A stretch of 33,893 bases of DNA from Streptomyces sp. WAC06614 (GTDB lineage Bacteria > Actinomycetota > Actinomycetes > Streptomycetales > Streptomycetaceae). The notes under the pieces are model-generated. The model had not been told where the DNA came from and searched no databases. It was given only the letters and a program-made list of their open reading frames with translations. The stretch covers positions 1 through 33,893 of the forward strand of contig NZ_RPRY01000043.1 of the NCBI RefSeq assembly GCF_003949795.1. Reading direction: 5' to 3'. Below are positions 7,267 through 15,709 of the stretch, one piece after another (positions within the stretch are counted from its first letter, which is position 1; each line of letters begins with the position of its first letter). A program made the position numbers and the translations under genes.

Positions 7267-8568
7267 ATGACGGCGCATGACGGCAACGACCGCAAGGACG
7301 GCCCGACCGCGGACGAGGACGGTGAACGGCGCGCGGAGACCGGCCCGTTCGCCTGGCTGCGCGCGCTCGGGCCGCGCGGTCGGCGCGCCTTCTACGGTGC
7401 GTTCGGCGGCTACGCCCTGGATTCCTACGACTTCTTCACGCTGCCCCTGAGCATGGTGGCCATCGCCGCATACTTCGGTCTGGACGGCGGCCAGACCGGC
7501 CTCCTCACCACCGTCACCCTGGTCGTCTCGGCGGTCGGAGGGATCCTCGCGGGCATCCTCGCCGACCGGATCGGCCGGGTGAAGGCACTGATGATCACGG
7601 TGATCACGTACGCCGTCTTCACCGTCCTGTGCGGCTTCGCACCCAGCTACGAGGCGCTGCTGGTCTTCCGCGCCCTGCAGGGCATCGGCTTCGGCGGCGA
7701 GTGGGCGGTCGGCGCGGTCCTCGTCGCCGAGTACGCCTCCGCCCGGCACCGCGGGCGCACCCTCGGCGGTGTCCAGAGCGCCTGGGCGGCCGGCTGGGCA
7801 CTGGCGGTGGTCGTCTACACGCTGGTGTTCAACTTCCTCGACGACGACATCGCGTGGCGCGTGATGTTCTGGACCGGGGCCCTGCCCGCCCTGCTGGTCG
7901 TCTACATCCGGCGGCACGTCGACGACGCGCCGGCCCACGCGCACGCCCGGGCCATGAGCACCCGGCGGGGCTCGTTCACCGGGATCTTCCGGCCGGGGCT
8001 GCTGCGCACCACGCTGTTCGCCGTACTGCTCTCGACCGGTGTCCAGGGCGGGTACTACACGCTCGCCACCTGGGTGCCGACCTACCTCAAGACCGACCGC
8101 GGCCTGACCGTCGTCGGCACGGGAGGCTATCTGGCCTTCCTCATCTCCGGCGCGTTCATCGGCTACCTCACCGGGGGCTACCTCACCGACCGGCTGGGCC
8201 GCAAGCGCAATATCATCCTCTTCGCGTTCCTCTCCGCGCTGGCCGTCCTCGCCTACACCCACATCCCGCCCGGCAAGAACGACCTGCTGCTGGTCCTCGG
8301 CTTCCCGCTGGGCTTCTGCATGTCGGCCATCTTCAGCGGGTTCGGCTCGTTCCTCGCCGAGCTCTACCCGACCGCCCTCAGGGCCACGGGCCAGGGGTTC
8401 ACCTACAACACCGGCCGTGCGGTGGGCGCGTTCTTCCCGACCCTGGTGGGGTTCCTCGCGGCGAGCTGGGGCGTGGGCGGGGCGCTGGTGTTCGGCGCGG
8501 TCGGCTACGCCATCGCCGTACTGGCCCTGCTCGGCCTGCCCGAGACCCGGGGCCGCGAGCTCATGTGA
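7267..8568 (+). CDS. MFS transporter of the sugar-acid/aromatic-acid symporter type
   Basis: A 433-residue, 12-helix major facilitator. The family A-motif is present after helix 2 (GILADRIGRVKAL) and again in the second half (GGYLTDRLGRKRN). The segment GIGFGGEWAVGAVLVAEY in helix 4 is typical of the metabolite:proton symporters that include sialate, shikimate and aromatic-acid carriers. The ending GLPETRGRELM is also characteristic. The N-terminal 30 residues are hydrophilic and charged. The ATG at 7267 has only a weak ribosome site. The gene is monocistronic: a strong hairpin follows 6 bases after the stop and the upstream neighbour is divergent. The substrate cannot be read from sequence. 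Confidence 0.9.
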   Translation: MTAHDGNDRKDGPTADEDGERRAETGPFAWLRALGPRGRRAFYGAFGGYALDSYDFFTLPLSMVAIAAYFGLDGGQTGLLTTVTLVVSAVGGILAGILADRIGRVKALMITVITYAVFTVLCGFAPSYEALLVFRALQGIGFGGEWAVGAVLVAEYASARHRGRTLGGVQSAWAAGWALAVVVYTLVFNFLDDDIAWRVMFWTGALPALLVVYIRRHVDDAPAHAHARAMSTRRGSFTGIFRPGLLRTTLFAVLLSTGVQGGYYTLATWVPTYLKTDRGLTVVGTGGYLAFLISGAFIGYLTGGYLTDRLGRKRNIILFAFLSALAVLAYTHIPPGKNDLLLVLGFPLGFCMSAIFSGFGSFLAELYPTALRATGQGFTYNTGRAVGAFFPTLVGFLAASWGVGGALVFGAVGYAIAVLALLGLPETRGRELM

Positions 8569-8574
8569 GGCGGT

Positions 8575-8612
8575 CCTCCTCCGCCCGGACACCACCGTCC
8601 CGGCGGAGGAGG
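8575..8612 (+). terminator. Hairpin terminator after the MFS gene
   Basis: An 11-bp perfect stem (CCTCCTCCGCC with GGCGGAGGAGG), one C/C mismatch, then GGAC/GTCC closing on ACCACC. It starts 6 bases after the MFS stop. Confidence 0.85.
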
Positions 8613-8857
8613 GGGAGGGGGCTGTCGCGGGCCGTGGCCCTTGCCCTTGCCGCCGCCCTTGCCGTGGTCGAGGGTGACGCGGACGTGGTACCGCGGGCGC
8701 GTCGGGTCCTCCGAGTCGAGCAGGGTGTACGACGCCTGCCCCTTGGCACCCGCGTACTTGTCGGTCCCGCCGACCACGGCGTCCTCGAACGTCCGCAGCG
8801 GCGTGCCCTGCTCGCTGTAGGCGCCCTGGAGGGTGGTCTCGCCCTCACCCGGGCAGG
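8613..8857 (-). pseudogene. 5'-truncated remnant of an allene-oxide-cyclase-barrel-like secreted protein
   Basis: Read on the minus strand in the frame starting at 8858, this stretch gives protein-like sequence including TTLQGAYSEQGTPLRTFEDA, AVVGGTDKYAGAKGQASYTL and PRYHVRVTLDH. That is the C-terminal half of the small eight-stranded barrel seen in allene oxide cyclase/dirigent-type secreted actinomycete proteins (compare 13527-14012). No start codon, signal peptide or N-terminal strands precede it: the frame runs directly out of the stop codon of the upstream lipocalin-like gene, which is in another frame. Its 3' end dissolves into Gly/Lys repeats and then the MFS terminator, with no normal stop. 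It is most simply a decayed gene fragment. Confidence 0.65.
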
Positions 8858-9331
8858 TCAGCGGTGGTTCCTCACCAGCTTGCCGCAGGACGTCACGGAG
8901 GCGTCGCCACCGTGTTCGGTGTAGCAGTACTCCAGCACGTCACGGTGCACCAGCTCGAAGGTGTAGACGCCCTCGTCGTTCGAGCCGGCCATCACCGAAC
9001 GATGAGGGGTGAAGGCGCCGACCACGGTCTTCTCGACGCGCACGCCCCCGGAGGTGACGTACCTCGTGAGTCCCTTGAAGGTGCGGTCCTGTTGCTCGGT
9101 CACCTGCAAGGAGACCGGCCCCTCGAAGAACCCGTTCGCGCTGCTGATGACCTGGCGTTCACCCGTCCACGTCCCCAGCAGGGAAACCGGCTTGTCGTCC
9201 CCGGGGCTGGCGCTCGCCGCCGGCGCGGACATCAGCGCCGCCACGGCCGCTGCGCCCGCCAGCATTCCCACGGCGGACATTCCCGCGATCTTCGCGGCCG
9301 ACGAACGCCTTTTGCTCAATGTGGCAAACAT
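8858..9331 (-). CDS. Secreted lipocalin-like protein
   Basis: A 157-residue secreted protein. The N-terminus has a positive patch (SKRRSSAAK), a hydrophobic core (IAGMSAVGMLAGAAAVAAL) and an Ala-Ser-Ala cleavage site near residue 42. The mature part begins with SLLGTWTGERQVIS and alternates strands, as in small beta-barrel lipocalin-like domains. Two cysteines near the C-terminus (EYCYTEHGG and TSCGKLV) probably form a disulfide. AGGAA lies directly before the ATG. A second small protein of this general type, not obviously homologous, is at 26279. Ligand and role are unknown. Confidence 0.75.
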   Translation of the reverse strand: MFATLSKRRSSAAKIAGMSAVGMLAGAAAVAALMSAPAASASPGDDKPVSLLGTWTGERQVISSANGFFEGPVSLQVTEQQDRTFKGLTRYVTSGGVRVEKTVVGAFTPHRSVMAGSNDEGVYTFELVHRDVLEYCYTEHGGDASVTSCGKLVRNHR

Positions 9332-9406
9332 TTCCTGTCCCTACCGGAGACCGAAGAACGGACGCAAATCAACCTAAACAGGACAAATCTGCAAGCCAAT
9401 TCGACA

Positions 9407-9449
9407 CTCCGACGGGCGGCCCCGGAACACCGGAGCCGCCCAGTCGGAG
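9407..9449 (-). terminator. Long hairpin terminator after the YVTN propeller gene
   Basis: Nested stems CTCCGAC/GTCGGAG, GGGCGGC/GCCGCCC and CCGG/CCGG are separated by a single-base bulge and a C/A mismatch and close on AACA. It lies 9 bases beyond the stop of the minus-strand gene at 9459. Confidence 0.85.
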
Positions 9450-9458
9450 GTCAGTCGA

Positions 9459-10820
9459 TCACCCGTGCGAGCAAGGCGGGACGGGCGGGTTGACGACCCT
9501 CAACCGCTCGGCCTGCACCCACCCGCGGGGGTCTTCCGCGAGCTTGTACCAGCCGTGGTCGCCGCCCGCGGCGCGGTCGCCGTGCCCGAGCTTGCACGCG
9601 AGGGCGACGGTACGGCCCGGCTTGAGGTGGCCGACCACGTCGGAGTGCCGATCGGGCTTGGCGTACACCGCGACGGGCTTGGCGGAGGAGACCGTCCCGC
9701 GGGGGCCGGGGGAGGGGACGCCCGGGACGGTGGCGATGGCCACGCTGATCGGTCCCGTGCCGACACCGACGGTGTCGGAGAGGGTGTCGGTGGCAATGTC
9801 GATCACCGACACGTCGTTGGAGCTGCTGTTGGCGACGTACGCCCGGCTGCTGTCAGGGGTGACGGCCACCGCGACGGGTGCCTCGCCGACGCCGACGGTG
9901 TCGACGAGGGTTCCGGTGGCGGTGTCGATCACGCCCACGGACTCCTGGCCCGCGCCGTTGCCGCTGAAGGTGACGTAGGCACGAGTGCCGTCCGGGGTCA
10001 CCGCCACGCCGAAGGGCTGGGTGTCGGTGCCGGTGTCGATGGTGGTGATGGTGTTGCCGGTGGCCGTGTCGAGGACGGTCACTTGGTTGATCTGGTCGGT
10101 GAACTGGGCGACGTAGAGCTGGCCGCCGTCGGGGGTGACCGCCAGTCCGTAGGCGGGGGTCTGGGGGCCGATGACGTCGGTGAGGGTGTTGGTGGCGGTG
10201 GAGATCACCGCCACGTCCCCGTCGTTCCCGCCGGCCCGGAGGGAGACGTAGACCTGGCTGCCGTTCGTCGGGGCGACCGCCACCTGGAAGGGTGAGGTAC
10301 CGCCAGGGACGGCGACGGTGGTGGGGATGGTGTCGGTGGCGGTGTCGATCACCGACACGGTGTCCGACAGGCTCTCGGCGACATAGGCCTTGGTGCCGTC
10401 GGGTGTGACGGCGACCCCGGACGGTCCGGAGCCTTCACCGGTGCTGATCGTGGTGGCGACGGTGTTGGTGGCGGTGTCGATCACCGACACCTGGTTCGCC
10501 GCGAAGTCGGTGACGTAGGCCTTGGTGCCGTCGGGTGTGACGGCGACCCCGGACGGTCCGGAGCCTTCACCGGTGCTGATCGTGGTGACGACGGTGTTGG
10601 TGGCGGTGTCGATCACCGACACGTCGTCCGAACTTTGATTCGCCACATAGGCCAGCTGGCGGGGGTCGCCGGGTGATGGCGAGGGCGGATTGGCGCTCGG
10701 CGCCGCTGCGCCGGCCGGCGGCGCCATCGCCAGACCCGCGGCCAGGACCGCTCCCAGCAGGGTCGTCCCGAACCGAAAACGCCGACGGGATCGCGCCGGC
10801 CCGTAGGGGTGCTCCGTCAT
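9459..10820 (-). CDS. Secreted YVTN beta-propeller protein with C-terminal SH3-like domain
   Basis: A 453-residue exported protein. Residues 1-40 form a long signal peptide with an arginine-rich start (RSRRRFRFG) and an Ala-Gly-Ala type cleavage region. Residues 50-360 consist of about seven to eight blades with the YVTN signature: repeated SVIDTATNT followed by GVAVTPDGTKAYV-type turns, as in YncE/surface-layer propellers. Residues 375-445 (PVAVYAKPDRHSDVVGHL, then WYKLAEDPRGWVQAERL) form a bacterial SH3 domain, often a cell-wall-binding module. Two adjacent blades are almost identical in DNA (10384-10622). Such propellers bind ligands or proteins at the cell surface; no enzymatic residues can be assigned. 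A large hairpin follows the gene. Confidence 0.9.
   Translation of the reverse strand: MTEHPYGPARSRRRFRFGTTLLGAVLAAGLAMAPPAGAAAPSANPPSPSPGDPRQLAYVANQSSDDVSVIDTATNTVVTTISTGEGSGPSGVAVTPDGTKAYVTDFAANQVSVIDTATNTVATTISTGEGSGPSGVAVTPDGTKAYVAESLSDTVSVIDTATDTIPTTVAVPGGTSPFQVAVAPTNGSQVYVSLRAGGNDGDVAVISTATNTLTDVIGPQTPAYGLAVTPDGGQLYVAQFTDQINQVTVLDTATGNTITTIDTGTDTQPFGVAVTPDGTRAYVTFSGNGAGQESVGVIDTATGTLVDTVGVGEAPVAVAVTPDSSRAYVANSSSNDVSVIDIATDTLSDTVGVGTGPISVAIATVPGVPSPGPRGTVSSAKPVAVYAKPDRHSDVVGHLKPGRTVALACKLGHGDRAAGGDHGWYKLAEDPRGWVQAERLRVVNPPVPPCSHG
10384..10622. repeat. Near-identical 132-bp internal duplication in the propeller gene
   Basis: Positions 10384-10490 and 10516-10622 match over 107 bp with very few differences, at a period of 132 bp (44 codons, one propeller blade). 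Other blades in the same gene are clearly diverged at DNA level, so this duplication is recent or kept identical by recombination. Confidence 0.9.
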
Positions 10821-10909
10821 CGAACCTCCGTGACAGGGGGTGGCAGCCCGCCGGAAGGCCGACGCTACGAGCCCAGTCTTCGGCCGGACCTGACATCCCG
10901 CCAGGCGGC

Positions 10910-10925
10910 TCGGCCGAACGGCCGA
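10910..10925 (-). terminator. Possible hairpin after the methyltransferase gene
   Basis: TCGGCC and GGCCGA enclose GAAC 8 bases beyond the minus-strand methyltransferase stop. The stem is only 6 bp, so this is a weak candidate. Confidence 0.45.
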
Positions 10926-10932
10926 CCGGGGG

Positions 10933-11700
10933 CTACAGGCGTCCGACGACGATCATCCGGCGCCGGCCGATCTTCGGAGGTCCCGGGCCGTCCTCACCGA
11001 AGAACGCGACGGAGCCGAACCCCGCCGACCTGAACCAGTCACCGAACTCCCCCTGGCTCAACAGACGCAGGGACCAGAGCAGTTCGCGGACGGCACCCGA
11101 ACGGACGATGATGCGCCTGCCCTTGACCCGGTCCGCGAGCACGGTCATCTCGTCCACGAGGAAGTCCGTCCCGGCGCCCTGCATCATCCGATAACGGGGA
11201 TTCTGCGCGAATGCCTGACTGTATTCGAAAGCCGGATTCACCGTGTCGACGACGAGCCGCCCGCCGGGCAGGAGCGCATGCCGCAGATTGGCGAGGATGC
11301 GCCGGCTCTCGTCGTCGGACGTGTAGCCGAACGAGTTGAACCACATGACCGCCAGGTCGAACTGCGGGGCCAGGTCGAGTGTCCGCAGATCGCCGATCCG
11401 GTAATCGACGGACACACCGCTCTCGGCCGCGTCCCTCCGGGCCGAACGGATGAACTGCTCACTACGGTCGATCCCCACGACCTCGAAGCCGGCCCGGGCC
11501 AGCCCCAGCGAGATCCGCCCGTAGCCGCAGGGAGCGTCCAGCACCTTCTCTCCCGGCTGCAGTCCCCCCAGGTGCGTCACGATGTCGAGCTCGCGAAGGT
11601 TGTATTCGGAATGATGCTGGATCCGCATGAAGTATTCGTAGTCCGCGTCGAACGCGGAATCCAGCTCCTTATTCGTCATTCCCGCATCTGCATCGCTCAT
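10933..11700 (-). CDS. Class I SAM-dependent methyltransferase
   Basis: A 255-residue cytoplasmic Rossmann-fold methyltransferase. Motif I reads VLDAPCGYGRISLGLA, the acidic end of strand 2 is VVGIDRS, and strand 4 has FDLAVMWFNSFGY. HALLPGGRLVVDTVNP follows, which is the usual post-motif III of small-molecule methyltransferases in the SmtA/ubiquinone-type group. The ATG at 11700 is preferred over one 10 codons upstream because GAGGT lies 6 bases before it and the N-terminus becomes hydrophilic. It is divergent from the DHA2 exporter at 11841 with 140 bp between them. The substrate is unknown; nearby exporters are only suggestive of a small-molecule context. Confidence 0.88.
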   Translation of the reverse strand: MSDADAGMTNKELDSAFDADYEYFMRIQHHSEYNLRELDIVTHLGGLQPGEKVLDAPCGYGRISLGLARAGFEVVGIDRSEQFIRSARRDAAESGVSVDYRIGDLRTLDLAPQFDLAVMWFNSFGYTSDDESRRILANLRHALLPGGRLVVDTVNPAFEYSQAFAQNPRYRMMQGAGTDFLVDEMTVLADRVKGRRIIVRSGAVRELLWSLRLLSQGEFGDWFRSAGFGSVAFFGEDGPGPPKIGRRRMIVVGRL

Positions 11701-11840
11701 GAGAAGACCTCGAAAGGGGAATCGGGGCATTGCCCCTTATCAGGATATCGCTGTCCCCGCATCTGCGCAGTCGAGGATTTCCGCTGCTCATCTGTGTCAC
11801 TCGACGTCTGCCGGCCGGGCCGCAACTACAGTGACGCGGC

Positions 11841-13400
11841 ATGGGCCACCTCCGAGAGCTGACGTCGCAACAGCGTGCGGCGCTGGTCGCGATGGTGACC
11901 GCGGCCTCCCTCCTGTTCTCCAGCCTGACGAGCATCATCGTGGCCCTGCCCGTCATCCAGCGGGAGCTCGGCCTCGACAGCTCCGAGCTGCACTGGGTCG
12001 TCGTGGCCGCCCTGCTGCCGGTCACCGCGTTCGCGGTGGTGACCGGCCGGCTGGGCGATGTGGTGGGGCGCCGGAAGGTGCTGCTCCTGGGCCTGGTGGT
12101 CTTCGGGATCGGCTCGGCACTGTGCGCGATCGCCCCCGACGGAACGTTCCTGGTGGTGTCCCGTGCCGTGCAGGGCCTGGGCGTGGCCCTGGCCGTGCCG
12201 CTCGCCGTGGCGAACCTGACGGCCGCGCTGCCGGAACACACCCACGGCTGGGCCGTCGGCGTGCAGACCGCCGGGATCACGCTCTTCGGCATCGTGGTGC
12301 CGCTCGGCATCGCCCTGCTGGTGCAGGTCCTCAGCTGGAGATGGGCGTTCGCCGCCGCCGTGCCGGCGTCCGTGCTGGTCGTGGCCCTCACCCGACGCGC
12401 GCTGGTGGAGAGCAGGGCGGCGGGACGGAGGTCGCTGGACGTGCGGGGCGCCGTCCTGATCGCCACGGGTCTCACCCTGGTGGTCCTGGCCTTCGAGCGT
12501 TCCTCGGAGTGGGGCTACGCCCACTACGGCACCCTGCTGGCGCTGGCCGCCGGCGTCGCCCTCCTCGGCGCGTTCGTCCGCGTCGAACTGCGCGCCGCCC
12601 AACCCCTGCTGGACCTCAGGTACCTCCGCCTGCCGACGGTGTCGACCCCCATGGCGGCGCTGGCCTTCGTCCAGTGCGCGGGGCTCACCCTCGCGGTCTA
12701 CACCATGCTGTACTTCCAGCACGTGCTGGACTTCAGCGCCTTCCAGGCGAGCCTGCTGGTCACGGCCACGAGCCTGGGCGCCCTCGGCGTCTCGGCGTAC
12801 GCGGGCCAGCTGACCGACCGCGGGCGTGGTGTCCACCTGATCGTCACCGGCCTGGCCCTCACGGGCTGCACCCTCCTCTGGCTGGCCTTCGGGGTCGAAG
12901 CGCGCCAGGGTCTCCTTCTCCTCCCGGCCCTCGTGATCTTCGGACTGGCGCCCCCCTTGGTCTACCCGTCCGCGACGGTGGTGGTCATGACCTCGCTGCC
13001 CGGCTCCGCCCGGGGCGTCGGGGCGAGCCTTGCCGTCCAGGCCCGCCAACTGGGAGCGACCCTGGGGCTGGCCCTCACCAACCTGCTGTTCACCTCGGTG
13101 GAATGGGGCCGGCGGAACGCGCTGGTCCACCCCTCGGCCACCGACCTCACCGTCGAGGAACAGGCCGCCCTCGACGACGTCCTCACCCAGGGCAAGGCGA
13201 GCAGCGAACTGCTGGGCCGGCTGCCCGACGACGTCGCGCAGGACCGTGTCCGCACCGCCGCCGACGACGCCTTCACCACCGCCTTCGAGGTCACGCTGCT
13301 GACCCTGGGCTGCCTGATCCTGTTCGGTGCGGCCCTGGTGGTCGCCCTCCTCGCCGTCCGACGACGCCGGGCGGGCGGGCCCCGGTCCTCCCGAGCCTGA
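11841..13400 (+). CDS. DHA2-type (EmrB/QacA) MFS drug exporter
   Basis: A 519-residue, 14-helix proton antiporter. The A-motif GRLGDVVGRRKVLLLG follows helix 2, and helix 5 carries a motif-C-like GITLFGIVVPLG. The hydrophilic segment between helices 13 and 14 (about residues 430-475) is rich in acidic residues, as in EmrB/QacA exporters. It lies just upstream of a small secreted barrel protein and a second DHA2 exporter in the same direction. The ATG has no strong ribosome site and the transcript may have a very short leader. Substrate is not predictable. Confidence 0.88.
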   Translation: MGHLRELTSQQRAALVAMVTAASLLFSSLTSIIVALPVIQRELGLDSSELHWVVVAALLPVTAFAVVTGRLGDVVGRRKVLLLGLVVFGIGSALCAIAPDGTFLVVSRAVQGLGVALAVPLAVANLTAALPEHTHGWAVGVQTAGITLFGIVVPLGIALLVQVLSWRWAFAAAVPASVLVVALTRRALVESRAAGRRSLDVRGAVLIATGLTLVVLAFERSSEWGYAHYGTLLALAAGVALLGAFVRVELRAAQPLLDLRYLRLPTVSTPMAALAFVQCAGLTLAVYTMLYFQHVLDFSAFQASLLVTATSLGALGVSAYAGQLTDRGRGVHLIVTGLALTGCTLLWLAFGVEARQGLLLLPALVIFGLAPPLVYPSATVVVMTSLPGSARGVGASLAVQARQLGATLGLALTNLLFTSVEWGRRNALVHPSATDLTVEEQAALDDVLTQGKASSELLGRLPDDVAQDRVRTAADDAFTTAFEVTLLTLGCLILFGAALVVALLAVRRRRAGGPRSSRA

Positions 13401-13526
13401 CGCCCTCCGGGTTGCATGCGGGCACGGCGGGTTTGGCCGATGGCCGAAAGTGTGATGATCACCGCTGTCGAACCGTCCGACCAGGACGGCCCTCGTCCCG
13501 AGCGAGAACAGCGAAGGAGAACATGC

Positions 13527-14012
13527 GTGTTCGCTGAGCGAGCAGTTCGCCGCGCCGTCGGCGTCGCCGTCGCCGCAGTCGGCGTGACGGCCCTGTGCGT
13601 ACCCACGGTGTCGGCTTCCCCGAGCGACAACCACGACCAGCACGACGGCCGCAAGGAACGGGTCATCGAACTCACCCTGACCCGCACCGGGGGCCACGAG
13701 CCGCCGCCCGACCCGCCCGCCGGCACCGTCTACACCGAGTTCGGTACGTCCGCCCTCTCCGGCACGGGCGAGCCGTTCGGCACCTGGGGCTACCAGGGAG
13801 CGGTCCTGGCCGTCGACGGCGGTGAGATCCAGGAGCAGGCGGTCGGCACCTTCAACACGCCCGAGGGCCAGATCACGGTGCAGGGGCTCAACCCGCGGCG
13901 GACCCTGGAGAACGCGATCACCGGCGGCACGCAGCACTTCAAGCGGGCGAGCGGCTACGTCAAGATCAACGGCACGGGCGAAACGGTGGAGCTGCACATC
14001 TTCCAGCCGTGA
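13527..14012 (+). CDS. Secreted allene-oxide-cyclase-barrel-like protein
   Basis: A 161-residue exported protein. The signal peptide has an arginine start (ERAVRRAVG), a hydrophobic core (VAVAAVGVTALCV) and a Val-Ser-Ala cleavage site near residue 28. The mature part (VIELTLTRTGG, TEFGTSALSGTGEPFGTWGY, GQITVQGLN, AITGGTQHFKRASGYVKING) follows the strand order and GGT-x-x-[FY] turn of the allene oxide cyclase/dirigent barrel. The GTG at 13527 is chosen because GAAGGAGA lies 8 bases upstream; the nearby ATG at 13523 is in another frame and stops after four codons. The next gene starts 7 bases after its stop, so the two are probably co-translated. A broken relative lies at 8613-8857. Catalysis is not implied. 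Confidence 0.82.
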   Translation: MFAERAVRRAVGVAVAAVGVTALCVPTVSASPSDNHDQHDGRKERVIELTLTRTGGHEPPPDPPAGTVYTEFGTSALSGTGEPFGTWGYQGAVLAVDGGEIQEQAVGTFNTPEGQITVQGLNPRRTLENAITGGTQHFKRASGYVKINGTGETVELHIFQP

Positions 14013-14019
14013 CGACCGG

Positions 14020-15678
14020 ATGAACGAGATCAAGCGGGTCCTCGGCGGAGCCCTCTTCCACGTCCCCCACCCGCAGCCTCAGCCGCAGCCCGGCCCGCAC
14101 CCGCCGCCCGGCCCGCACCAGGGCCGGGCGCCCGGGGACACCGGTGCCACCCCCCGCGGGCGGCTCGTCGCCGTGACCGCGGTGTCGGGCGCCGCCCTGT
14201 TCCTCCTCGGGGTGAACACCACCGGCATCAACACCGCGCTGCGCGCCATCGCCGCCGACCTCGGGGTGGGCACAACCGCGCTGGGCTGGGCCGTCGGCGC
14301 CTACATGCTGGCCGTCGCCGCGCTCGTCGTGCCCGGCGGCCGGCTCGGCGACACCCTCGGTCAGCGCACCACCCTGGTCGGGGGCGCGCTCGTCTTCGCG
14401 GCGGGCGCGGCCGTCGTCGCGGCCGGCGACACCGAGGCGGTGCTGATCACCGGCCGGGTCCTGCAAGGCGTCGGAGCGGCCGCGGTGATGCCCTCGACGA
14501 TGGCGGTCCTGCGCCTGACCTGGCCCCGCGAGCGCCAGGGCGTGGCGCTGGGGCTGTGGGGCGCCGTCGCCGGACTGGCCTTCGCCCTGGGACCGTTGAT
14601 CGGCGGCGCGTTCACCGACGGCCCGTCGTGGCGGTGGCTGTGGTGGACCGGCGCCGCCTGGGCGCTGGCCGTGGCCTGCGTGGCGGCGTTCGCCCTGCGG
14701 GGCCTGCCGCCGGGCTCCGGCGAGCGAGGGCTCGACGGGGCCGGACTCCTGCTGCTGTCCGTCGGCCTCACCGCCCTGCTGGTGGCGCTGCAACAGATCC
14801 CGTCATGGGGAGCGGAATCCCCCCGTACGCTCCTGTGCTTCCTGGTGGCCGTGGCCGCACTGACGCTGCTGGTCCAGGTGGAGACCCGTCGCCCGGCCCC
14901 GTTGCTGCACCTGGCCCTGCTGCGGCGGGCGCCCCTGGTGGCCGCGTGCCTGGGCACCGCGGTCAACACCCTGTTCCTGATCGGTTTCCTGTACTTCTTC
15001 AACCTCTACGCCCTCTCCCCCGAGACCCTGGGCTACTCCGCGGTGACCGCCAGCCTGGCCCTGCTGCCGTACGGAGCCTGCGCGTTCGCGGTGTCGATGG
15101 GGACCGGGCCGCTGTGCGACCGGATCGGCTACCGGTGGCCGGTGGCGGTGGGCATCGCCCTGAGCGGCGCGGGCGCCCTCTGGCTGTCGACGGTGGGACC
15201 CGCCACCGGGTACGGCGGCATCCTGCCGGGCTCGCTGGTCCTGGGCGTGGGCGTCGGCAGCACCCTGTCCGCGCCGTCCGCGGCCGGGCTGCGCGCCCTG
15301 GACAGCGCCCACTCCGGCGAGGCCTCCGGGATCATCAACGTCGTCCGCTACGTGACGGCGGCCCTGGTGGTCTCCGCCGGTACCCTGCTCTTCCTCGGCC
15401 GGGGCTCCGCCCACCTGGAGAGGGTCCTGCGGCGGACGGGGGCGCCCGCACCGACCGGGGCCACGGCGGACCGGCTGCTGTCGGGGGCCACGCTCCCGAC
15501 CGGCCGCGCGGCGGACACGGCGACCCAGGAGGCCTTGCACCGGGCGACCGCGGCCGGACTCGCCGAGGGCTTCGGCTCGGTCATGTTCTGGCTGGGCGTC
15601 CTGGCCCTGGCCGCGGTCCCCCTGTGGCTCCTGCTCATCCCACCCGCGCCGCCCGGCACGCCCGACGACCGCACCTGA
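14020..15678 (+). CDS. Second DHA2-type MFS exporter with His/Pro/Gln-rich N-terminus
   Basis: A 552-residue, 14-helix exporter. An unusual N-terminal tail of about 45 residues is rich in His, Pro and Gln (HPQPQPQPGPHPPPG). Membrane segments follow, with the A-motif GGRLGDTLGQRTTLVG and a helix-5 motif-C-like GAVAGLAFALGPLIGG. The ATG lies 7 bases after the stop of the secreted barrel gene and lacks its own clear ribosome site, suggesting translational coupling. The exporter at 11841 is a distant homologue rather than a close duplicate. Convergent with the gene at 15710, with a shared hairpin between. The histidine-rich tail could bind metal, but this is inference. Confidence 0.88.
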   Translation: MNEIKRVLGGALFHVPHPQPQPQPGPHPPPGPHQGRAPGDTGATPRGRLVAVTAVSGAALFLLGVNTTGINTALRAIAADLGVGTTALGWAVGAYMLAVAALVVPGGRLGDTLGQRTTLVGGALVFAAGAAVVAAGDTEAVLITGRVLQGVGAAAVMPSTMAVLRLTWPRERQGVALGLWGAVAGLAFALGPLIGGAFTDGPSWRWLWWTGAAWALAVACVAAFALRGLPPGSGERGLDGAGLLLLSVGLTALLVALQQIPSWGAESPRTLLCFLVAVAALTLLVQVETRRPAPLLHLALLRRAPLVAACLGTAVNTLFLIGFLYFFNLYALSPETLGYSAVTASLALLPYGACAFAVSMGTGPLCDRIGYRWPVAVGIALSGAGALWLSTVGPATGYGGILPGSLVLGVGVGSTLSAPSAAGLRALDSAHSGEASGIINVVRYVTAALVVSAGTLLFLGRGSAHLERVLRRTGAPAPTGATADRLLSGATLPTGRAADTATQEALHRATAAGLAEGFGSVMFWLGVLALAAVPLWLLLIPPAPPGTPDDRT

Positions 15679-15685
15679 CCCCGGG

Positions 15686-15706
15686 CGACCGGCCGCGAGC
15701 CGGTCG
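15686..15706. terminator. Bidirectional hairpin between convergent genes
   Basis: CGACCGGC and GCCGGTCG form a perfect 8-bp stem around CGCGA in the 31-bp gap between the two stop codons, so it can serve both transcripts. Confidence 0.75.
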
Positions 15707-15709
15707 TCG

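Noticed and set aside
6100..8595. 831-residue minus-strand open frame
   Set aside because: It is antisense to the MFS gene and overlaps the mannosyltransferase in another frame, with Glu/Gln/Arg-rich non-protein-like sequence. The length only reflects high GC.
11826..14033. 735-residue minus-strand open frame opposite the first DHA2 exporter
   Set aside because: Gly/Gln/Glu-rich antisense shadow of a clearly coding membrane-protein gene.
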